A stretch of DNA of 15,876 bases from the NCBI GenBank assembly GCA_963632245.1, contig CAVGTF010000038.1, positions 1 to 15,876 of the forward strand, given 5' to 3'. A model generated the notes under the pieces. The model made no database searches. It was not told where the DNA came from and saw only the letters and a list, made by a program, of their open reading frames with translations. The stretch is from UBA1724 sp963632245 (GTDB taxonomy: Bacteria; Verrucomicrobiota; Lentisphaeria; Oligosphaerales; Oligosphaeraceae). Positions 6,775-13,600 of the stretch are shown here, piece by piece. The position numbers and the translations under genes were made by a program. Position 1 is the stretch's first letter; each line of letters starts with the position of its first letter.

Positions 6775-7446
6775 TCAGGGGAGGGGATCCTGCGGGGTGT
6801 CGGGGGTCTTCTTCTCTTCGGGGAAGAGTCCGTTGAGCCACGCTTCAATGCAGTGTGAGGGGAGTCGGTCGGCGATGGTGCGTCCTGCCAGCCGTTCGAG
6901 GGAGTTTGTGCCCCGCAGGGAGAGCCCCTCCAGGAAATGCGCATTTGGACAGAGCTTTTTCCAGTGCGCGAAAGTGCGGGCTTCTCCACCGCCGCCGTGG
7001 GTAGCGAAGGGAATCACGGTCTTTCCTGCCAAGAAGTCATTCTCTTCCAGGAAGCGCTCCACCGCCGGCGCGCCCTGTCCCCACCAGACCGGGCTCCCTA
7101 AAAAGATCACGGGATACTCCGCGAGATCCGCATGGCTCTCGTCCGTCAATTCCGGGCGGATGCCGCCCTTGAGCTCCTTGCGGGCGCGCGCGACGGTGCG
7201 GAGGTATCCGCCGGGATAGGCCTCCTTTACCTCCAGCGGAAGGATGGGCGCGCCGGTGGCCTCGTGGATCCAGAGCGCCACCCGGCGGGTGTTCTTCGCC
7301 GGCGAATCGCTGAAGACCACGATGAGCGCCTTGCCCGGGAGGTGCCCGTGGAAGGCGACGCCGGAGTCCTTCGGGGGCTCCCGGAGAAGGAAGAGCGCCG
7401 CCAGGGCGAAGAGCAGCACCAGTATGGTCAGGATCCAGAGGGCCAT
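6775..7446 (-). CDS. Membrane-anchored flavodoxin-like protein
   Basis: A 223-residue protein whose N-terminal ~20 residues (MALWILTILVLLFALAALFL) form one hydrophobic helix, followed by a flavodoxin fold. KALIVVFSDSPAKNTRRVA resembles the FMN phosphate-binding loop (family pattern S-x-T-G-N-T, here degenerate as SDSPAKNT). GSPVWWGQGAPAVERFL matches the conserved ribityl/isoalloxazine segment (GxPxWWG..P), and PFATHGGGG is the third family motif. It probably binds FMN and carries electrons, or acts as an NAD(P)H:quinone or flavodoxin_4-type reductase, at the membrane. The ATG at 7446 is the only start that keeps the helix and excludes the overlapping truA reading; a much longer open frame continues to 8250 antisense-free but is a shadow of truA. 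Upstream is pyrimidine-rich with no Shine-Dalgarno. The gap to truA is 41 bp and to the pyrophosphatase 16 bp. Confidence 0.82.
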   Translation of the reverse strand: MALWILTILVLLFALAALFLLREPPKDSGVAFHGHLPGKALIVVFSDSPAKNTRRVALWIHEATGAPILPLEVKEAYPGGYLRTVARARKELKGGIRPELTDESHADLAEYPVIFLGSPVWWGQGAPAVERFLEENDFLAGKTVIPFATHGGGGEARTFAHWKKLCPNAHFLEGLSLRGTNSLERLAGRTIADRLPSHCIEAWLNGLFPEEKKTPDTPQDPLP

Positions 7447-7487
7447 GGGAGGAGAGGAAGAGCGGTGATTTTGTCGCGGGAGGAAAT

Positions 7488-8354
7488 CTACATCTTTGCG
7501 GTGAAGGCGAAGGGCGGCAGGACGGGTTGGTAGTCCCGCCATTCCTCCGGAGAATAGAAGACCTTCGCCAGGAAGAGCCCCCGCGCCGGCGCAGAATCCG
7601 CCGCCAAAGAGCGGGATTTGCCCTCCAGCACCCGAAGGGCATCCTGGGGCTTCGCATAGCCCTGGCCGACATGCACTAGGTATCCCACCAGACTGCGAAC
7701 CATCTTGTAGAGAAAGCTGTCGCCCACCGCATTCACATAGAGGAGACCATCCCCATTCTGCAAGAGCTCCAGACGCCGCAGATTCCTCACCGTGCTCTCG
7801 ATTTCCTTGCCGGGATTGACGGCGAAGGAGGCGAAGTCGTGTTCGCCCTGGAGATACGACGCGGCTTCCCGCATGGCATCCAGATCCAGCTCGTGGGGCG
7901 TCCGCCAGAGATACCGCACGTAGAGGGGATTGGGCTTGAAGCCGGGCGCCAGGCAGTAGGTGTATGCCTTTCCGCAGTTGTCGAAGCGCGCATGGAAGGG
8001 CTTTTCGCAGACTCGGCAGCTCTTTACGTAGATGTCCTCGGGGAGCCATCGGTTCAGGCGCCTCCCCAGCTCCTGGGGAGCCACGTCGGCGGGCAACCTG
8101 ACCTGGAAGGAGACCTGCTGGTCCAACGCATGCACCCCGGAATCCGTTCGGCTGGATCCGAAGATCCGCAGCTGTGGATCCCGCATCATGAGACGCAGAC
8201 GGGTCAGGAGCTCTCCCTGCACCGTGGGATTGGAGGGCTGCACCTGCCAACCCGCATAACGGGTGCCGTCGTAGGCAATGGAGAGGTGAAAACAGGTCTC
8301 CGGGAGCTCCTGCGTGGAGGCGGGGGGATTCTGGATGGTTTCGTCGTCAGACAT
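7488..8354 (-). CDS. truA: tRNA pseudouridine(38-40) synthase TruA
   Basis: A 288-residue RNA-modifying enzyme converting uridines 38-40 in tRNA anticodon arms to pseudouridine. The defining motif GSSRTDSGVHAL (66-77) carries the catalytic aspartate D71. The N-terminal core starts at FHLSIAYDGTRYAGWQ, the later FHARFDNCGKAYTYCL segment and the C-terminal FLYKMVRSLVGYLVHVG segment (RNA-binding half) are all typical. Length fits the family's usual 240-290. MSDDETIQ was chosen as start because the upstream 27 codons of open frame are Pro/Arg-rich and unlike the family; no Shine-Dalgarno is visible. It stands second in the minus-strand directon, 202 bp after the HTH-EIIA gene and 41 bp before the flavodoxin. 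Confidence 0.95.
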   Translation of the reverse strand: MSDDETIQNPPASTQELPETCFHLSIAYDGTRYAGWQVQPSNPTVQGELLTRLRLMMRDPQLRIFGSSRTDSGVHALDQQVSFQVRLPADVAPQELGRRLNRWLPEDIYVKSCRVCEKPFHARFDNCGKAYTYCLAPGFKPNPLYVRYLWRTPHELDLDAMREAASYLQGEHDFASFAVNPGKEIESTVRNLRRLELLQNGDGLLYVNAVGDSFLYKMVRSLVGYLVHVGQGYAKPQDALRVLEGKSRSLAADSAPARGLFLAKVFYSPEEWRDYQPVLPPFAFTAKM

Positions 8355-8556
8355 ACGCAGCCAATAGCAAAAAGGCCGGCCGCGACTATGGAAAGGAGTC
8401 GGGACCGGCGAATGGAAGGGAGGCCGCGGAGCCAAATCAAGGGATCCGGCACAACGGAGTCTCCCGTCGAAAAAAGAGTCGTTTGCGGCGAAGGGAGCGG
8501 ACGGAATTGCCGCCCCGGACGCCAGCTGGATAGGGGAAGGAAAGGCGAGGCGGGGC

Positions 8557-9264
8557 CTACTTCTTGTCCTGGGAGAGGAACTCGGCGCGCTCCTGCTCCA
8601 TCACCAGGCGGATGACCTCCGCGCCGGTGGTGCATTTGGGAAGGCCGGAGACGAAGGACTCAGACTTCAGAAGGCGCGCCATGCAGCCCATCAGGTGCAG
8701 GTGCAGCTCGATGTTCTGGCTGCAAACCAGGAAGAACATGTGCACCGGCTTGCCGTCCGCGGCATTGAACTCCACGCCGTCCTTGGAGTAGCCGTAGATC
8801 ACGGCCGCGCTGGAACGGAGGGTCGGAATCGGATCCCGGGGATGGGGAATGGCGATGCCGCCACCCACGCCGGTGGAAAGGACATTCTCACGCTGCAGGC
8901 ACTTGTCGCGGAAGTCCTTGGTGTCCAACACCAGACCATACAGCAGACGGGCGTCGGTCAACTCCTGGATCACACCATCACGGTCCTTGCTCTTCAGATC
9001 CAGGACAATCCGGTCCTCGCTCATCACACGGCTCACCGGAATGCCAATCTGGGGATGGGTGATGATGGAGGAGGAATCCTCAGACTCCAACGGGCTGGCA
9101 GAGGCCGCCTCCGCAGGGAAAAACACCTTGTCAATCTGGCTGCCGTTGAAACGCCACTGGCCGCCAATCTTGGCACCCTGAATCTTGTTGTTCTCCATCA
9201 TCCGCAGAATCGTGCGCTCATTCACGCGCAAATACTCCGCGAGCTCTTTCAAGGTGAGAATCAT
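8557..9264 (-). CDS. HTH-PTS EIIA fusion regulator (excisionase-type HTH plus fructose/PtsN-type EIIA)
   Basis: A 235-residue cytoplasmic protein. Residues 1-52 (MILTLKELAEYLRVNERTIL..., then KIGGQWRF) are an excisionase/MerR-like helix-turn-helix for DNA binding. After a linker (~53-78), residues ~80-225 form a PTS EIIA type 2 domain; GGGIAIPHPRDP places the phosphorylatable histidine at H141. In PtsN-like proteins phosphorylation of this histidine by the PTS chain signals carbon or nitrogen state; the fusion suggests that phosphorylation tunes DNA binding, which is inference. No PTS membrane component is nearby. ATG 9264 starts exactly at the HTH; a TTG 14 codons upstream is the alternative. 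No Shine-Dalgarno is seen. The gene is first in the minus-strand directon and divergent from the DMT transporter. Confidence 0.87.
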   Translation of the reverse strand: MILTLKELAEYLRVNERTILRMMENNKIQGAKIGGQWRFNGSQIDKVFFPAEAASASPLESEDSSSIITHPQIGIPVSRVMSEDRIVLDLKSKDRDGVIQELTDARLLYGLVLDTKDFRDKCLQRENVLSTGVGGGIAIPHPRDPIPTLRSSAAVIYGYSKDGVEFNAADGKPVHMFFLVCSQNIELHLHLMGCMARLLKSESFVSGLPKCTTGAEVIRLVMEQERAEFLSQDKK

Positions 9265-9655
9265 ACTCGGATAAAGTAAGGTTTGAAAATGGACAGGGTA
9301 TGACAAAAAGGGAAAGGAAACACAAATTTACGTAAAGATAACTCGAAAAAAATATTTTGCAAGGAGTTGAAAGAAAAAATATGACAAGTCACGACAAATA
9401 ATCCCGACATCCGAAAACATCGACGCATTCCCCGCCCCCCAGGAATTACCCACAGATCCCCTAGAAGCAGCAAAAGTCATCCCTTGTCATTTTGGACGCC
9501 GCAGTCTTCCGGAAATGGGTTACGTTGTGCATTTGTCGGCGTCGTTGTCCGGAACTGTCGTGTTTTTTTGCGCCGCGGAGTCGTTTCTCTTTTCGTTTTT
9601 TCCTATTGTACGGGGCAGGCGGTGTGTCTTGCCTTGTTTCTCGTCATTTGTGTTT
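9265..9655. promoter_or_regulatory. Divergent intergenic region between EIIA regulator and DMT transporter
   Basis: A 391-bp gap without a convincing gene. Its left half (about 9300-9410) is A+T-rich, unlike the rest of the window, and should carry the promoter(s) for the minus-strand regulator. It includes TGAC-aa-GTCA (9382-9391), a small inverted repeat that could be an operator half-site pair. The right half (9484-9655) is T-rich and open in several frames, but none resembles a protein. I found no persuasive -35/-10 pair for the transporter. Confidence 0.5.
9335..9362 (-). promoter_or_regulatory. Possible sigma70-type promoter for the HTH-EIIA gene
   Basis: On the minus strand TTGCAA (9357-9362) and TATCTT (9335-9340) are separated by 16 bp within the A+T-rich block, about 70 nt before the ATG. 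Matches to the consensus are partial, and sigma consensus in this lineage is not known to me, so this is only a candidate. Confidence 0.25.
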
Positions 9656-10528
9656 ATGCGCTGGTTTGGTTTGCTCTTGGGGGCCATTGCGGCCTCCACG
9701 TATGGTCTGAATCCCCTCTTCGCCATGCCGATCTTTGCGGAGGGCTTTTCTCCTGAGGCCACGCTGTTGATGCGGTATTTGCCGGCGGTGGTGATTTTGG
9801 GGGGCTGGATGCTGTGCAGGGGGATTTCCTTCGCCTTGACGAAGCGGGAGGCGCTGGTGGTCTTTTCGGGCGGACTCCTCTTCGGCTGCAGTTCCCTGTT
9901 CCTCTATTTGAGCTATTTGAAGATGGACACCGGTGTGGCCTCCACGCTACTCTTTGTCTATCCTATTATGACTGCGGTGCTTATGATGATATGCTTCCAT
10001 GAGCGGATCCGCTTTGTGACAGTGGCGGCTCTGCTGCTCTCCCTGTGTGGAATCGCGTTGCTCTGCCGGAAGTCCGATGGCACTCCCGTGAGTGCCATTG
10101 GCGTGGTGCTGGCAATGCTCTCTGCTCTGACGTATGCGGTCTATCTGGTGATGAATAACATGGATATCATCCGGAAGATGCGCTCGGAGAAACTCACCTT
10201 CTATGTCCTGGCAACAGGCGCCGCACTCTATCTGATCCGACTGGCGTGTGCCGGATGGAGCTTCGGACACTTCACACCGAAGGTGGTCCTCTGCGCCGTC
10301 CTCATGGCACTGCTGCCCACCGTGATCTCCCTGGTCTGCGTCACGCTGGCTGTCCACTATATCGGCGCCACCGCCACCGCGATTCTCGGCGCCCTGGAGC
10401 CCCTCACCGCCATGACCGTTGGAGTCCTCGTCTTCCATGAGGACTTCACACTCCGTATCGCCGCCGGCATCATCCTTATCCTTGCCGCCGTCACTCTCGT
10501 CGCCCTCCGAAAACCCGCGAAGGCGTAA
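9656..10528 (+). CDS. EamA/DMT-superfamily transporter
   Basis: A 290-residue inner-membrane protein with about ten hydrophobic helices arranged as two EamA repeats (~1-137 and ~146-284), the drug/metabolite transporter architecture. Conserved features include the end of the first repeat, TLLFVYPIMTAVLMM (97-111) followed by HE (115-116), and the matching second-repeat segment TAILGALEPLTAMTVGVLVF (241-260), also followed by HE (261-262). Substrates in this family range from amino acids to metabolites and drugs and cannot be told here. The short basic tail (LRKPAKA) suits a cytoplasmic C-terminus. ATG 9656 was preferred because it starts right at helix 1; the frame is open from 9515 but the extra 47 residues are unlike the family. 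No Shine-Dalgarno is visible. It is divergent from the EIIA regulator, which could control it, though nothing in the sequence proves this. Confidence 0.85.
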   Translation: MRWFGLLLGAIAASTYGLNPLFAMPIFAEGFSPEATLLMRYLPAVVILGGWMLCRGISFALTKREALVVFSGGLLFGCSSLFLYLSYLKMDTGVASTLLFVYPIMTAVLMMICFHERIRFVTVAALLLSLCGIALLCRKSDGTPVSAIGVVLAMLSALTYAVYLVMNNMDIIRKMRSEKLTFYVLATGAALYLIRLACAGWSFGHFTPKVVLCAVLMALLPTVISLVCVTLAVHYIGATATAILGALEPLTAMTVGVLVFHEDFTLRIAAGIILILAAVTLVALRKPAKA

Positions 10529-10684
10529 AACGAAAAAAAACAGGGGGGGAAATATTGTTATTCTCTTGAAGGTGCAGGAGTTTTGTAGGGCAAAGTAATT
10601 TCCCGTGCTACATTCCCTTCCATGACATGCGGAAGAGTCAAGAGCTCGTATTTTGGATTCCGTGCGCCGCAGGCATGGTGTGGG

Positions 10685-10689
10685 GGAGG
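10685..10689 (+). promoter_or_regulatory. Shine-Dalgarno deciding the RHS gene start
   Basis: GGAGG with a 7-nt spacer to ATG 10697, which opens a signal peptide. The alternative ATG at 10622 has no such site, and the in-frame ATG at 10788 has only a too-close GGAGG (3-nt spacer). Confidence 0.55.
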
Positions 10690-10696
10690 GTGGCAG

Positions 10697-13600
10697 ATGA
10701 CGGGGGCTGTGCGGCGAGTCATTGCGGTCCTGGCTGTCTTTGTCCTGCTGGGATTGTTGTGTATGGACGGCTTTGCGGGGGAGGCGAATGCGCCCTCGGG
10801 AACTGCGGGGGGATGTGGCGGGATTTGACCGCGAGGTGGAGAGGCAGATTGTCGAGGCCTTCCTGGAGCTCTCCGTGGAGGTCGCCAACTCCTCGAACTG
10901 CGGCGGTGGCGGCGCGGACGGGAGCTTCTTTGCCCAGAGCCAGATGCCCGAGTTCTGTGGGGAGTACGAGGTCTGTGTCCGTGTCGAGGGAAGGGTGGAG
11001 ACGAAGGACTACGGCTATGACGAGGTGTTTCTGAGTGGCGTGCGGCTGTTTGGAAGCGAGGGGCGCAATGTGGATTGCGGGATGAAGAGCGCCCGCGGCT
11101 CGGCGACCATCGTGGTCCAGGGCGGAGACACGGTGACTCTCGCATATTCGACGAACGACGGACTCCACCATGTCGGGGCATACGCGCGGGTGGTCTCGGC
11201 GCGGATTGTCGGGCGCCCCTCCTGTAGTTCCGGCGGCTCGCCAGGCACAGGCGGGAGCTTCGTCGGCTGCGCCGGCTTTAGCGCCTCCCTCGGACACGTG
11301 GCATCAGGACGCTCCGCGGGACTTCTCTCTTTTGAATACGATTTTCCTTGCGCGGCGATGGCTACGCGTGCGGGTCTCTCCCTGGCCTGGGCGGAAAACG
11401 ATGCCTCTGTGGCGGTGTCGGGGGAAGCTGGCGGTGTTCCGGTTTCCTGGGATGCAACCGATCTCATTTGGCGGACGGTTGACGGCGGTGCACAGTGCGT
11501 GGATGTATCGGATCTGGCGATTCAACGCATAGTGGCACCGGAGTGCGTAGTCGACTTGGTCGATGTCTCCGGTGGCTATGAGATCAGGTGCTATCTGCCG
11601 GAACAGCTCCAGGATGACACGCTTTCAGGAGAACCATATCTCGTCTGGCGCATCCGGAATGCCTCCACAGAGCCGGAGGCTTTTGATAAGCTGGAGGTGT
11701 CCGAGATCCGGAATGGCAGCGCGGTCTCTGTCGCCTTGCTTGAGTATGACGCGTCTACGGGGGATTGGAGTCGCACGACCGGTACGGGGGCGTCTGTCGC
11801 TTGCGAGAGTGCAGGGGAGCGTGCAGAGGGGGAGGATCTTCTTTGTTTTTGCGAGATCCGGGATGCATCGGGGAATGTGGTGTCCTATAAGGCGAACCTC
11901 TGCCGGGTGTTTCCCTGGGGCGAGGAGGTCGTGGAGGAGCGCGACGGCATTGCTTCGCCGCGCGTCACCACGCATTCCTTCTACGACGACGTGGATGCCG
12001 ATGGCGACAACTATGGGCTGGTGAAGCAGACGGTGTCGTTCGATGGCTCCTGGACGCGGTACGAATACGATGAGGAGGGTCGCATTATCCGCGAGGTCTC
12101 TCCGTGGCTGGATGTCTCTCCCGATGCGGAGGATGCGGCGTGCAAGGTGGTCGAGCACGCGTATTCGGAGGACTTTCCGCAGACGACTGAAGTCACGCGC
12201 ATTGCCGGCGTGGAGGTGTCTCGGACCTATTCTGGGACCTCGGAGGGAGACGACTACACGGATAGCCATACTATTCGCGCGGCTTCCCCCGGCGCTGCCT
12301 GGGATGCGACGGGGAATATGCGGAGCTTTGCACGCACTCTGAATGACCAGTCCTCGCCCTTCCATGGAATCACACTCGTGTCGGTGGAGGAGGATGGCAC
12401 GGGGAGTCTTCGGAGCATCACGACAGTAGAGGATGGGCAGTATTCCGTGACAGTGGAAGAGGGGCGCCTGGCGGATCCCTGGCTGGAGTCCCGGCGCGTC
12501 GTCTCGGGAACCAGGACGGCAAGCATCTGCGGCGCGGATGGCCGTGTGCTCTCCAGCTCGATCACCGACATTGAAAGCGGCATCCTCCTGTGGACGGCGG
12601 CGTACTCCTATGACTCGTTCGGACGCAGGATCGTTGCGCAATACAGCGACGGCACCTCCGAGACGACGGAATACGGCTGTTGCGGTCCCGTGCGGACGGT
12701 CTCCCGGGATGGCACCGAGGTCCTCATGGGGTATACCGCAGAGGGGCGCCTGTCGTTCCGTACCTCCGGCGGCATCACTACTCTCTTCACTTACGATGCG
12801 GCGGGACGCGCGATTTCGGAGACAGTTCTCGCCTCGGATGGCACGACACTGACCTTCACAAAAGAATACGACGAGCACGGGGACCTTACGGCAACGGTGT
12901 CCCCGGCAGGTCGGCGCACGGAGTTCTCCCGGTTCGTCCAGGATGGCCATTGGATACAGACGACCGTGAATCCCGATGGCGGGACCGAGGAGGTGACCTA
13001 TAACCGCGACGGCAGCATTCGCTCTGAATCGGGCACGGCGGCAGTCGTCACGAGATACGACTACGGAGTGTCGGAAGACGGCCTGCGCACGACTCGCATG
13101 ATATGGCCCGATGCCCAGGGCGGCGAGGCGGAATGGAGGGAGACGACGCGGGACTTCCTTGGCAGGACTCTCGAGGTGGCTTATCCCGATGGCACGCATT
13201 CCACGACTGCCTATGATGAATACGGCCGAGTGGCTCGCCGCACGAGTCCGGCGGGGCGTGTGACCCTTCGCGAGTACGACCACTCCGAATACGGTGACAT
13301 CACGGCAGTGGACATGGATGGCGATGGAGAGATCGATTTCGGGGGGCCGGATCTCGTGGAGTCCAGCCGCACACACTATGTCCTCCTTCGCGGACGCACC
13401 GTAAAACGCGTCGAGTCCTGGCGATTCGAGGAGGTAAATGGGACTCCTGCGCTTGTGTCGCATACGGATGCCGCAGTGGATGGACTGCTCAAGGAGAGCG
13501 CATCCGGCACTCTTGTGGCGAAGGACGAGGTCCTCTTCCGCGGAAAGTCACGGCTCCTGCGCAAGGTGACATCGACGAACGGAACTGTCGTTGAACAGGA

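Noticed and set aside
6775..8250. 491-codon minus-strand frame spanning the flavodoxin and truA
   Set aside because: Only the last 223 codons are a protein family; the upstream 268 are an out-of-frame reading of truA.
8355..8556. Terminator or small gene between the EIIA regulator and truA
   Set aside because: Only weak imperfect palindromes (such as GGCCGGCC near 8376) and no T-tract hairpin or ORF with a plausible start were visible.
9484..9756. 90-codon + strand ORF and the extended 47-codon N-terminus of the transporter
   Set aside because: Phe/Cys/Arg-rich sequence unlike any family, no Shine-Dalgarno; the EamA domain starts exactly at ATG 9656.
10529..10684. Promoter for the RHS gene
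   Set aside because: TTGTAG and TGCTAC near 10582-10611 are too weak a match to claim a promoter.
11625..13463. 612-codon minus-strand frame opposite the RHS gene
   Set aside because: Arg/Ile/His-rich shadow without recognisable domains, opposite clear YD repeats on the + strand.
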